DNA of 64,000 nt from Mesorhizobium sp. (GTDB lineage: Bacteria; Pseudomonadota; Alphaproteobacteria; Rhizobiales; Rhizobiaceae): the NCBI RefSeq assembly GCF_024710845.1, contig NZ_JANJTZ010000028.1, forward strand, positions 1 through 64,000. The letters are read 5' to 3'. This document shows positions 41,693 through 50,434 of the stretch, piece by piece. Numbering within the stretch: position 1 is the stretch's first letter; every line of letters begins with the position of its first letter. A program made the translations under genes and the position numbers. The notes under the pieces were generated by a model, which did no database searches, was not told the DNA's origin, and was given only the letters and a program-made list of their open reading frames with translations.

Positions 41693-42177
41693 TGAGTGCC
41701 TGTCGGGCTGGGAGGATTGGGACTGCCGGGCGGCAGTTCGTCGGTGAGTTCGACCATCCAGCTCGACTGTTCGCGGGTGTCGTATTCCTGGAAGCCGGCG
41801 CGCTGGAAACCGCGCCTGACGCAGTCGTTCACGGCCGTGATCTTGAACTCTTTTTCGGCCACGCACATGTTGATCGGGCCGTCCCAGCGGCCGCCGCGCT
41901 CGGCGTCTTCCGCGTAGAGATAGTAGTAGCGCGAGGCGAGCGGGCCCTCGATCAGCGTCTTGCAGGTCGATTTCTCGATGTGCCACCAGCCCTCGGTGAT
42001 CCAGCCCGCCGCGGCGCGATAGCCGATCGCCACGCCGACGAGGCTCTGGGTCGCGTTGCACACTCGGAAATCGGCAAGCGCGGGGGTGGAAAAGGCGAAC
42101 GCCCCGAAGATCGCCGCCGCGAAAAGCGCCGGCAGGGTGATGGCATGGCGCGCGCGTGCGGCCTTGGCGACCTGCAT
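41689..42177 (-). CDS. DUF1036 exported protein
   Basis: A 162-aa product with a signal peptide (about residues 1-35, ending TPALA). The DUF1036 domain follows: FRVCNATQSLVGVAIGYRAAAGWITEGWWHIEKSTCKTLIEGPLASRYYYLYAEDAERGG. The conserved cysteines (VCN, STC, MCV, DCV) probably form disulfides in the periplasm. It is restricted to alphaproteobacteria and of unknown role. ATG at 42177 is preferred; a TTG at 42204 would add nine residues. Coupled to pyk. Confidence 0.9.
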   Translation of the reverse strand: MQVAKAARARHAITLPALFAAAIFGAFAFSTPALADFRVCNATQSLVGVAIGYRAAAGWITEGWWHIEKSTCKTLIEGPLASRYYYLYAEDAERGGRWDGPINMCVAEKEFKITAVNDCVRRGFQRAGFQEYDTREQSSWMVELTDELPPGSPNPPSPTGTQ

Positions 42178-42381
42178 TCTCGAACTCTTCGGCTGACGAA
42201 GCAATGTAGCGTTCTTTTCGGAAAACTCGCGCGCTCTGTCAACGAAACTCCGCCGCGGGCGCGGCTAAATCGATACAAAGAGACGCCGATCTTCATTTCA
42301 TCGCGAAGGCGGGGTGACGCATTGCGCCGACGCGTGCGAGATGAAAGAAGACGCGGCATCCGAAAAGGCGAACACGGCGAC

Positions 42382-43179
42382 ATGGCCAAGACGGCCCTTT
42401 TTTCCCCCTTCGAGATCATTGAAGGCAACCGGGCCGGCGGCATGCTGATCGTGGCCGATCACGCCAAGCGCGAGATGCCCGACGAATACGGCGACCTCGG
42501 CCTTCCCGCCGCCGAGTTCGACCGTCACATCGCCTATGATATCGGCGTCGAATGGGTGACGCGCCGGCTCTGCGAACTGACCGGGGCACCGGCGGTGATG
42601 GCCGGCTTCTCGCGATTGCTGATCGATCCAAATCGCGGTGAGGACGACCCGACGCTGATCCGCCAACTCTATGACGGCACCGTGATCCCCGGAAACTATC
42701 CGATGTCGGAGGAGGAGCGAGCGCGCCGGCTGGAGAATTTCTACCGCCCCTATGACGACGCTGTCGGCGCGCTGATGGCTTCCGTTGCGGAAGCCTCGGG
42801 CCAATCGCCCTTCATCGTCTCGATGCATTCCTTCACGCCGTCCATGCAGGGCCGCCCGCGCGCTTGGCATGTCGGCCTGCTGTGGGACATGGACGACCGC
42901 GCGGTGCGCCCGCTGCTCGACGCGCTCTGCGCCGATCCCGCGCTCGTCGTCGGCGACAACGAGCCCTATGATGGCGCGCTGCGCGGCGACACGATGTTCC
43001 GCCATGCGATCGTCAACGGCTTCGCCCATGTGCTGATCGAGATCCGCCAGGACCTGATCGCGACCGAGGTCGGCGCCGACGAATGGGCGCGGCGCCTCGC
43101 TCCGATCCTTGACGCGATCAACGCCCGGCCCGATATCCATGAAGCAAAGCAGTTCGGCTCCCGCACGGGACCGATCTGA
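42382..43179 (+). CDS. N-formylglutamate amidohydrolase family protein
   Basis: A 265-aa member of the FGase family: GGMLIVADHAKREMP (metal-binding His), the DIGVEWVTRRLCELTGAP helix, and SRLLIDPNRGEDDPTLI. The HSFTPSMQGRPRAWHVGLLW region holds a second metal histidine. The HutG role in histidine breakdown is possible, but no hut genes are near. Rhizobial members in this place, next to DUF1244 and gapR, may have another amide substrate. Confidence 0.9.
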   Translation: MAKTALFSPFEIIEGNRAGGMLIVADHAKREMPDEYGDLGLPAAEFDRHIAYDIGVEWVTRRLCELTGAPAVMAGFSRLLIDPNRGEDDPTLIRQLYDGTVIPGNYPMSEEERARRLENFYRPYDDAVGALMASVAEASGQSPFIVSMHSFTPSMQGRPRAWHVGLLWDMDDRAVRPLLDALCADPALVVGDNEPYDGALRGDTMFRHAIVNGFAHVLIEIRQDLIATEVGADEWARRLAPILDAINARPDIHEAKQFGSRTGPI

Positions 43180-43189
43180 GGAGGTGTCG

Positions 43190-43498
43190 ATGACCGACCT
43201 GACCGAGACCGAGCAGCGCGACTTCGAGGCCGCCGCCTTCCGCCGCCTCGTCCAGCACCTGCGCGAGCGCAATGACGTGCAGAACATCGACCTGATGAAC
43301 CTCGCCGGCTTCTGCCGCAACTGCCTGTCCAACTGGTACCGCGACGCCGCCAGCGCAGCTGGCCGCGACCTGACGAAGGACGAGTCGCGCGAGATCATCT
43401 ACGGCATGCCCTACGCCGAGTGGCAGGCGCTCAATCAGACCGAGGCGTCCGACGCCAAGAAGGCCGCCTTCGAGCTGAATCGCCCCAAGGACCACTGA
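43190..43498 (+). CDS. DUF1244 family protein
   Basis: A 102-aa protein with the DUF1244 signature FRRLVQHLRERNDVQNIDLMNLAGFCRNCLSNWYRDAA and GMPYAEWQ. The CRNCL pair of cysteines is conserved and may bind a metal. GAGGAGG is the ribosome site. It lies ten bases after the N-formylglutamate amidohydrolase gene, so the two are an operon. Function unknown. Confidence 0.93.
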   Translation: MTDLTETEQRDFEAAAFRRLVQHLRERNDVQNIDLMNLAGFCRNCLSNWYRDAASAAGRDLTKDESREIIYGMPYAEWQALNQTEASDAKKAAFELNRPKDH

Positions 43499-43616
43499 AA
43501 CCACGCGCCGGTGTGACCTGTTTGCGCCTTGACCCTGTCGAGGCGCTGGGGCATCGCAGGGTTCAACCGGGTGCCATCCGAGTCGCCCTGCAACGACCAG
43601 ATTGAGGAGTCCCGCC

Positions 43617-43877
43617 TTGGCCGACGACATCACAGAAACCTCGCAGACTGTCGCCGCCGGCCAGCTCAAGGCCTTCATCGAGCGCATCGAGCGCCTCGAG
43701 GAGGACAAGCAGGCGATCGCCGACGACATCAAGGACGTCTTCGCCGAGATGAAGGGCTCCGGCTTCGACACCAAGGCCGTGCGCACCATCATCCGCCTGC
43801 GCAAGAAGGATGCGGCCGAGCGGCAGGAAGAGGAAGCAATTCTCGACCTCTACAAGGCCGCGCTCGGCATGGAATAA
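43617..43877 (+). CDS. gapR: GapR nucleoid-associated protein (DUF2312)
   Basis: GapR is an essential alphaproteobacterial protein that clamps overtwisted DNA ahead of forks and stimulates topoisomerases. The 86-aa product matches closely: [73 protein letters not shown]. The start is TTG at 43617 with GAGGAG seven bases upstream. The earlier TTG at 43602 precedes the ribosome site and is rejected. A strong terminator follows. Confidence 0.95.
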   Translation: MADDITETSQTVAAGQLKAFIERIERLEEDKQAIADDIKDVFAEMKGSGFDTKAVRTIIRLRKKDAAERQEEEAILDLYKAALGME

Positions 43878-43900
43878 GCTTCGAAGGCATCTTCGAATGA

Positions 43901-43934
43901 AACCGGCGGCGGAGCGATTCGCCGCCGGTTTTCG
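43901..43934 (+). terminator. Rho-independent terminator after gapR
   Basis: AACCGGCGGCG pairs perfectly with CGCCGCCGGTT around an eight-base loop, followed by TTC and a T-rich stretch. It separates the converging gapR and secDF genes. Confidence 0.85.
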
Positions 43935-43938
43935 TTTA

Positions 43939-46476
43939 TCAACCCTTGGCCGGCAGCGCGTCCGGCTCCAGCGCCCGGTTCGGGTGGCGCTTCGTCCACC
44001 AGTCGCCGAGGAAGAGCAGGATCGGCGCGGCAATGAAGATCGACGACGTCGTCGCAACTACCACGCCGGCCACCATCGGCACGGCGAAGTTCTCCACCGC
44101 CTTGCCGCCCCAGATCGCCATCGGCAGGATCGAGAGCAGGATCGCGATCGAGGTATAGACGCAGCGCGCGAACACCTGGTTGATCGACATGTCGATGACG
44201 CTGCGCAGCGGCATCTTCTTGTAGGCCCTGAGGTTCTCCCGCATCCGGTCGTAGACGACCACCTTGTCGTTCACCGAATAACCGATGATGGTCAGCAGAG
44301 CGGCGATCGCCGTCAGGTTGAAGTCGAGCCCGAGCAGCGCGAAGAAGCCCACCATCTTGGTCGTGTCGAGAACCAGCGTCGCAATCGCGCCAATGGCGAA
44401 GTTCCACTCGAACCGCCACCAGATGTAGCCGAGCATCGCTGCCGCCGCGAGTACCACCGCAAGCACGCCGGACTGCGCCAGTTCGCCCGAGACCTTAGGC
44501 CCGACGACCTCGGTTCGCTCGAACTTGACGCTCGGATCGAGCTTCAGCACGGCGGCCTTCACCTTCTCGACCGCCGCCGTCTGGGCCGTCTCGCCACCGT
44601 CCTGCCGCTGGACGCGGATCAGCACGTGGTCTGGCCCGCCAACGGTCTGCAGCGCGACTTCGCCAAGGTCGAGACCAGACAGGGTCGAGCGCAACAGACC
44701 GAGATCGGCCGGCTGCGACGTCGCGATCTCGGCCTGGATACCACCTTTGAAGTCGATGCCGTAGTTCAAGCCCGGCTTGATGAACAGGCCGATCGAAGCG
44801 AGCGACAGGAAGATCGACACGCCGATGCCCAGGAACCGGCCGTTCATGAACGAGATCGACGTCTTGTCCGGGAAGAAGCGGACAAGCGGCTCGATCCGCA
44901 GCGTCTTCATCTTCCGCCGGCGCACCACCTCCTGCATCACCACGCGGGTGACCGCCACCGCCGTGAACATCGACAGCAGCGTGCCCAGCACCATCGTCAC
45001 CGCGAAGCCGCGCACCGGCCCCGCCCCGAACATGAATAGGAGACTGGAGACGATCAGCGAGGTGGCGTTGGCGTCGACGATGGTCGAATAGGCCCGCTTG
45101 AAGCCCTGGTCGAGTGCGGCGAAGGCGCCGAGCCCGCGCTTGGTCTCCTCGCGGATGCGCTCGTTGATCAGGATGTTGGCGTCGACGCCGAGACCGATGC
45201 CGAGGATGATGCCGGCGATGCCCGGCAAGGTCAGTGTCGCACCGAGCATGCCAAGCGCGCCGAAGGTGAGCGCGACGTGCAGGAACAGCGCAAAGTTCGC
45301 GATCATGCCCCACATGCCGTAGAGCGCGACCATGAACAGGGTAACCGCCAGGAAGCCGGCGATGCCGGTGTAGATGCCCATCTTGATGACGTCGCCGCCG
45401 AGGTCCGGACCGACGGTACGTTCCTCGATGACGGTGAGCGGCGCGGGCAGCGAGCCGGAGCGCAGCAGCGCCGACAGCGTCACGGTCTCGTCGATGGTAA
45501 AATTGCCGCTGATCTGGCCGGAGCCGCCGACGATCGCGTCGCGAATGACCGGCGCGGTCAAGACCTTGCCGTCGAGCACGATGGCGAAGGGCCGGCCGAC
45601 GTTTTGACCGGTGATCTCGGCGAACTGGCGCGCGCCGAGACTGTCGAAGCGGAACGAGACGATCGGCTCCTTGGTCTGCTGATCGAAGCCGGCGCGCGCA
45701 TCCGTCAGCCTCTCGCCATCGAGCGCGACGCGATCCTCGACCGGAATCTCGCTGCCGCCCTTGGCGTTCGGCAACAGCGTCACGCCCCGCGGCAGCGGCT
45801 CGCCCTGGCCGACATTGGCCACCATGTGGAAGGTCATCTTGGCCGTGCTGCCGAGCAGCTGGCGCAGACGCGTCGGATCCTGCAGGCCGGGCAGCTGGAC
45901 GAGGATGCGGTCGGAATTGACCCGCTGGATGGTGGGCTCAGCGACGCCGACCTGGTCGACGCGCTGGCGCACGATCTCGAGGCTCTGCTCGACGGCGCGG
46001 TCGAGCCGGTCCTTCATGCCCGCGTCCGTCAGCATCACCTTGATCGGCTGGCTGGCATCCGCGCTGTCGACGGCGAGGTCGGACGACCCGGCCGAGAAGC
46101 CGATCGCAGTCACCGGCGTGGCCAGCGCGGTCAAGGAATCGACGGCCTTGGAGCGGGTCGCGGGATCGGTCACCGCGACGACCACCGAATCTCCTGCGAG
46201 CCGGATCGAATCCGTTCGGACACCATCCTTGCGCAGCGCCGTGCGGGCATCGTTGAGGAGCGACTGGAGCCGGTCCTTCTTGAGTGTGGCGGAATCGACC
46301 TCGAGCACGAGGTGCGACCCGCCCTGCAGGTCGAGGCCGAGCGTGATCTGGTGCTTGGGCAGCCAGTTGGGGAGCGCAGCGAGCTGCCGCGCGGTGAAGA
46401 GGTTGGGAAGAGCGGCAATGATGCCGACGAGGATGATGAGGGCATAGCCCCACATCACGCTCCGGGGAGTGCGCAT
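43939..46476 (-). CDS. secDF: Fused protein translocase subunit SecDF
   Basis: SecD and SecF use the proton gradient to pull exported proteins through SecYEG. This 845-aa protein joins both in one chain, as is usual in Rhizobiales. The SecD part (about 1-520) has LGLDLQGGSHLVLEVD, the periplasmic P1 domain and IPGIAGIILGIGLGVDANILINERI. The SecF part (about 545-845) has LNYGIDFKGGIQ and IGYSVNDKVVVYDRMREN. The start MRTPRSVMW at 46476 fits the first membrane helix; longer upstream reading is rejected. Confidence 0.96.
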   Translation of the reverse strand: MRTPRSVMWGYALIILVGIIAALPNLFTARQLAALPNWLPKHQITLGLDLQGGSHLVLEVDSATLKKDRLQSLLNDARTALRKDGVRTDSIRLAGDSVVVAVTDPATRSKAVDSLTALATPVTAIGFSAGSSDLAVDSADASQPIKVMLTDAGMKDRLDRAVEQSLEIVRQRVDQVGVAEPTIQRVNSDRILVQLPGLQDPTRLRQLLGSTAKMTFHMVANVGQGEPLPRGVTLLPNAKGGSEIPVEDRVALDGERLTDARAGFDQQTKEPIVSFRFDSLGARQFAEITGQNVGRPFAIVLDGKVLTAPVIRDAIVGGSGQISGNFTIDETVTLSALLRSGSLPAPLTVIEERTVGPDLGGDVIKMGIYTGIAGFLAVTLFMVALYGMWGMIANFALFLHVALTFGALGMLGATLTLPGIAGIILGIGLGVDANILINERIREETKRGLGAFAALDQGFKRAYSTIVDANATSLIVSSLLFMFGAGPVRGFAVTMVLGTLLSMFTAVAVTRVVMQEVVRRRKMKTLRIEPLVRFFPDKTSISFMNGRFLGIGVSIFLSLASIGLFIKPGLNYGIDFKGGIQAEIATSQPADLGLLRSTLSGLDLGEVALQTVGGPDHVLIRVQRQDGGETAQTAAVEKVKAAVLKLDPSVKFERTEVVGPKVSGELAQSGVLAVVLAAAAMLGYIWWRFEWNFAIGAIATLVLDTTKMVGFFALLGLDFNLTAIAALLTIIGYSVNDKVVVYDRMRENLRAYKKMPLRSVIDMSINQVFARCVYTSIAILLSILPMAIWGGKAVENFAVPMVAGVVVATTSSIFIAAPILLFLGDWWTKRHPNRALEPDALPAKG

Positions 46477-46559
46477 GGTGTGATCCTTCGATGGACGCAC
46501 GCCGGCCCGGCCGGCGGCGTCGATTGCCTGAACGATCCGCCCGACAGGGCGGCATGAGG

Positions 46560-46967
46560 TCAGGCGAGGATCGGAGGAGCGCGGGCGCGGAAGCCGGCCG
46601 CGCGGGCCGGCAGCGTGATCGAGGGAAGCGGACTGTCGCCACGTGCCGCGGCATACAGCGGAAGGTCGAGACCAAGAGTGGGTAGAACGGCCGTTTCGGG
46701 CCCGTCGAAGCCCGCGGCGGACAAGGCCTCGAGCGCCCGCTCCGACAGGAGCGCCAGACGCGTCTGCAGGTTGGCAGCGGTTGACCGCTGGGCCGGAAGA
46801 TCGCCGGCGCGCGCCGCATCGGACGACACCTGGCGGGATTGTCCGAGGTCGAGCGGGACAACCTGCTGCACGCCCGCGGCGAGAGACAGCATGGCCGCGA
46901 GCCACAGCACCGCCGCCGACAGGATGTGCGTCGGGCGCTGTCTTGCCGTGTGCGGCAGCTGGTTCAT
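46560..46967 (-). CDS. Hypothetical protein with one membrane segment
   Basis: A 135-aa product with a hydrophobic segment (ILSAAVLWLAAMLSLAAGVQQVV, about 15-37), then a soluble helical part (NLQTRLALLSERALEALSA). The C-terminus GFRARAPPILA resembles a short motif that recurs in rhizobial hypothetical proteins. It is between secDF and an MFS gene on the same strand. No function can be named. Confidence 0.55.
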   Translation of the reverse strand: MNQLPHTARQRPTHILSAAVLWLAAMLSLAAGVQQVVPLDLGQSRQVSSDAARAGDLPAQRSTAANLQTRLALLSERALEALSAAGFDGPETAVLPTLGLDLPLYAAARGDSPLPSITLPARAAGFRARAPPILA

Positions 46968-47023
46968 GCCGGTCGCCTTACGCCTCTCCGGTCGTTCGCG
47001 CCAGAGCGGCGGCGCGTCGCGGG

Positions 47024-48178
47024 TCAATCCGCGGCTTTCGCATAGCCGGCAAGTGCGGCGACAAGGAGGAGAATTGCCGCCACGCCGACGTAGATCGGTG
47101 CGAAGCCAACATGCTCGCCGACGAACCCGAGCGCCGATGGCGCGACGAGGATGCCCGAATAGCCGATCGTCGTGACGACGCTCATGCCGGCGCCGGGCGG
47201 CAGGCCGGGATGGTTGCCGCCGGCCGAAAACGCGATCGGCACCGTGTTGGCGATGCCGAGCCCGGCGAACGAGAACGCCGCGATCACCATCCACGCCTCG
47301 GGCGCGATGCCGGCGCCGAGCATGCCGACCGCGGCGATCAGCGCAGAGATGCGAAGCGTGCGCACGGCGCCGAACCGGTCGCGCACCCGGTCGCCGAGGA
47401 AACGCATCGTGGCCATGGCCGCCGAAAAGGCGGCGAAGGCGAAGCCGGCGTTGGCGACGGACGCGCCGCGCTCCTGCTGCAGATAGAGCGCCGCCCAGTC
47501 GAGAACCGCGCCTTCCGGCACCATGCAGAACAGCGCTATGATGCCGACGAGATAGAGTGAAGGGTCACGCGGCAGGACGAGCGGCTGGCGCTCGTGCGGC
47601 TCGGGCCTGTCGTCGCCGCCGAGCTGCGACACCGCGAGCATGACCGCCGCAAGGGTCAGCACGGTGACGAGCCCGGCATGCGCCAGCGGGCCGAAGCGCT
47701 CGATGACGAGCCCGCCGGCCGCCCCGCCGGCGAAGCCGCCGAGGCTCCAGAACCCGTGCGACGACGACATGATGGCGCGGCCGAGCGCCCGCTCGACGGC
47801 GACCGCATTGGCATTCATCGACACGTCCATGCCGCCGACCAGTCCGCCGAAGAGAACCATCGCCAACGCCGCCGTCCAGACATTCGGCGCGGCGACGACG
47901 AGGATAAGCCCGAAGGCGGCGGCGAAGGAGAACCAGGTAACCGTGACGCGCGAACCCTGCCGCCCGATGACGTAGCCTGCGGTGGGCATGGCGATCAGCG
48001 CGCCGAGGCCGAAGCCGAGGATCAGCAGGCCCAGCGTGAACTCGCTGATGCCGAGCCGCGCGAGAAACAGCGGAATCTGCGGCGCCCAGCTGCCGATGAG
48101 GAAGCCATTGACCGCGAACAGCGCGGCCACGGCCCAGCGGGCGCGCATTGGCGAAACGGTGGCGACGAGAGTTGACAT
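47024..48178 (-). CDS. MFS transporter (YbjJ-like)
   Basis: A 384-aa twelve-helix major facilitator. Characteristic segments are AVNGFLIGSWAPQIPLFLARLGISEFTLGLLILGFGLGAL, GGLVGGMDVSMNANAVAVE and SSSHGFWSLGGFAGG. This is the YbjJ/FucP-like set, in which sugars are the best known cargo. A palindrome of LacI-operator type (48187-48202) overlaps the promoter ten bases before the ATG, though no LacI gene is in the window. The site fits control by sugar availability. Confidence 0.92.
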   Translation of the reverse strand: MSTLVATVSPMRARWAVAALFAVNGFLIGSWAPQIPLFLARLGISEFTLGLLILGFGLGALIAMPTAGYVIGRQGSRVTVTWFSFAAAFGLILVVAAPNVWTAALAMVLFGGLVGGMDVSMNANAVAVERALGRAIMSSSHGFWSLGGFAGGAAGGLVIERFGPLAHAGLVTVLTLAAVMLAVSQLGGDDRPEPHERQPLVLPRDPSLYLVGIIALFCMVPEGAVLDWAALYLQQERGASVANAGFAFAAFSAAMATMRFLGDRVRDRFGAVRTLRISALIAAVGMLGAGIAPEAWMVIAAFSFAGLGIANTVPIAFSAGGNHPGLPPGAGMSVVTTIGYSGILVAPSALGFVGEHVGFAPIYVGVAAILLLVAALAGYAKAAD

Positions 48179-48186
48179 CGGAGCTT

Positions 48187-48202
48187 GTTAAATCGATTTA
48201 GA
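48187..48202. promoter_or_regulatory. LacI-type operator of the MFS gene
   Basis: TTAAATCGATTTAG is palindromic around CG, which is the LacI-family pattern. On the minus strand TTGATG and TAACAA, 17 bases apart, may be the -35 and -10, so the operator overlaps the promoter. Confidence 0.55.
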
Positions 48203-48348
48203 CACTCCATCAAGCCGCTCGCCGCGTGACCGATTGGGCCAGTTTGACTGCGGGAGTCTCGGGAACTGTAGTCGACCGCATTCCCTGTCCGAAGGGGAGC
48301 CTGGCGCCGACCGCTCCGATTACGTCGGCGCCTTGGGTCAGACGGCGA

Positions 48349-49338
48349 TCACATCGCCGCCGCGGAGAGCGTCTCGAGTTCCGGAGCGAGGCAGCCCATG
48401 TCGACGAGGCTCGCCTTGACCGCCCGGTCGAGATCGGTGCGCTGCTCGGGCCCGATCAGTTCGATCAGCCGGCGATTGTCGAATCTGACGGGATGCCTCC
48501 AGTACTGTGCGATTTCGGCCGCCTCGCGGGGGAAGCCTCCGAACGGCGCAGCAAGATGCATGAGCCACCACGGAAAGCGCCAGATCGGAACGTTGCGGCC
48601 CGCGATGCGACGCAACGCATCGGTCATGAGCGAGCCGCTCGCGTCGTAGATGCCCTCGAACTGAACCCGCTCGAACGGCGACAGCTTGTCCTCGGCACTC
48701 ATAAGGCGGGCGAAGGCCTCGGCAAGGTCCGGCAGATAGGCCCAGGAATGGCCTGCACCCCTGGCCGGGTTGACGATACGGCTCACGGGCTTGCCGGGCG
48801 TCACCATCGCCTGCGCAAACCAGCTCGACCGGACGCCGGGACCGAAGAAGTCGCCGGCGCGCAAGATGAGCGACGGAACGTCGGGAGCTGCGTCCGCGAG
48901 CCGCTGTTCGAGTGCCACCCGGATCGCGCCCTTGCGGCTGCGCGGCGCCTGCGGCGAGACGGCATCGATGGCCGGCGTGCGCGCCGGGTCGTAATTGTAG
49001 ATGGTTCCCGGCAGCACGACGCGCGCGCCGCCCGCCGCCCGCGCCGCAGCGATCGTGTTGTCGATCATCGGCAGAACCACCTTGTCCCAGTTGCGGTAGC
49101 CGGGCGGGTTGACCGCGTGCACGATCATCGCGACGCCCGACGCCGCACGCACCACGTCGTCGCGAGACATCGCATCGCCCTGAACCCACTCGATATGCGG
49201 GTTCGCGCGTTCCTTCGCCGACGTGACGTCACGCGCCATTCCGCGAACCTCCCAGCCGTGCCGCAGCAGCGCGGCGGCAATCGCGCCGCCGACTCCGCCG
49301 GTAGCGCCGAGGACGAGAACTGTCTTCCGCTGTGCCAT
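48349..49338 (-). CDS. NAD(P)-dependent epimerase/reductase-like (extended SDR)
   Basis: A 329-aa extended SDR (NmrA/epimerase-like). It has the cofactor motif VLGATGGVGGAIAAALL (about 8-24), VQGDAMSRDDVVRAASGVAMIVHAV, PGTIYNYDP with a catalytic-type Tyr, and LPDLAEAFARLMS, typical of NAD(P)H-binding reductases with an atypical active site. It is divergent from a LysR gene across 81 bases and probably under its control. Substrate unknown. Confidence 0.88.
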   Translation of the reverse strand: MAQRKTVLVLGATGGVGGAIAAALLRHGWEVRGMARDVTSAKERANPHIEWVQGDAMSRDDVVRAASGVAMIVHAVNPPGYRNWDKVVLPMIDNTIAAARAAGGARVVLPGTIYNYDPARTPAIDAVSPQAPRSRKGAIRVALEQRLADAAPDVPSLILRAGDFFGPGVRSSWFAQAMVTPGKPVSRIVNPARGAGHSWAYLPDLAEAFARLMSAEDKLSPFERVQFEGIYDASGSLMTDALRRIAGRNVPIWRFPWWLMHLAAPFGGFPREAAEIAQYWRHPVRFDNRRLIELIGPEQRTDLDRAVKASLVDMGCLAPELETLSAAAM

Positions 49339-49419
49339 GACTGATCTCCTTGGTCTGTGCCGGGAAGATGCGTCCGCTTTGCCTGAAAAGAAATTGCAAG
49401 AATCCCTCCAGCAGCTAGT

Positions 49420-50337
49420 ATGTTTCTTATGCGTGGACCGATCTCCTGGGACGACCAGCGCGTCTTTCTGGCCGTGCTGGAGGAAGGCAGCCTGTCCGGC
49501 GCGGCGCGGCGGCTGGGCGTTTCCCATCCGACCGTCCGCAGCCGCCTTGAGGCGTTGGAGACAGCGCTCGGCACGGTCCTTTTCACCCGCTCGGTGAACG
49601 GCCTGACGCCGACTGACAGCGCCGAGGCCCTGCGCGAGCCGGCCCGGACCATGGCCATGGCCTCCGACCTGTTCATCCGCCAGGCTTCCGGAACGCCGGG
49701 CGAGATCGCCGGCGTGGTCCGGATCAGCGTGCCGGAGTTCATGGGTATCGAGGTGATCCCGGCCATGCTGAGGATCCTGCGCGACACCCATCCGGCTATC
49801 CGGATCGAACTGTCGCTGAGCAACGCGCCCGCCGACCTGCTGGTGCAGGAGGTCGACGTGGCGGTGCGAACGGTCACCCCGAAGCAGGAGGCGCTTGTCG
49901 CGAAGAAGGTGGCGTCCATCCCGCTGGGGTTCTTCGCCTCCGTCGACTACCTCGAACGGTGCGGTGTGCCCCAGACGCTCGAGGATCTGAAGCGGCATGA
50001 CATGATCGGTCCCGACCGGACGCGCGCCGACCTTGCGCTGGTGGAGCGGCTCGGCAAGGACTTCGGCGATGTCGGTTTCGTGCTCCGAACAGACAGCCAC
50101 CCGGCGCAGATCACCGCAGCGCGCGCCGGCATCGGCATCGCCGTGGCACAGGTGCCGGTCGGTCTGCGCGATCCGCGCCTGCGCCAGGTTCTGCCCGACA
50201 TCACCGTGGCGATACTCGACACCTGGATCGTCACCCACGAGAACCTGAGCAAGGTGCCGCGGGTGCGTGCGGTGTTCGACGGGCTGGCGGCGGCGTTCGG
50301 GGATTATGGGCGTCCGGTCAGCGTGCTGCAGGTCTGA
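49420..50337 (+). CDS. LysR-family transcriptional regulator
   Basis: A 305-aa LysR protein. The HTH (SWDDQRVFLAVLEEGSLSGAARRLGVSHPTVRSRLEALE, residues 8-46) is followed by an effector domain with VRISVPEFMGIEVIPAMLRILRDTHPAIRIELSLSNAPADLL. It is divergent from the extended-SDR gene and is its likely regulator. The first Met at 49420 has no strong ribosome site, and a second ATG three codons later (49429) is an alternative. Confidence 0.92.
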   Translation: MFLMRGPISWDDQRVFLAVLEEGSLSGAARRLGVSHPTVRSRLEALETALGTVLFTRSVNGLTPTDSAEALREPARTMAMASDLFIRQASGTPGEIAGVVRISVPEFMGIEVIPAMLRILRDTHPAIRIELSLSNAPADLLVQEVDVAVRTVTPKQEALVAKKVASIPLGFFASVDYLERCGVPQTLEDLKRHDMIGPDRTRADLALVERLGKDFGDVGFVLRTDSHPAQITAARAGIGIAVAQVPVGLRDPRLRQVLPDITVAILDTWIVTHENLSKVPRVRAVFDGLAAAFGDYGRPVSVLQV

Positions 50338-50372
50338 TATGTTTATCCAAGACCAAACGCACAGTGGACACT

Positions 50373-50380
50373 GCTATAAT
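50373..50380 (+). promoter_or_regulatory. Extended -10 promoter of the acyltransferase gene
   Basis: TGCTATAAT is an extended -10 element. It lies 55 bases before the GTG in an AT-rich stretch. No good -35 is seen, as expected for this type. Confidence 0.5.
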
Positions 50381-50434
50381 TCTACTGCAACAGGATGATG
50401 TATCGGGAAGGCTTCTTATTGCAATAGGTACACG

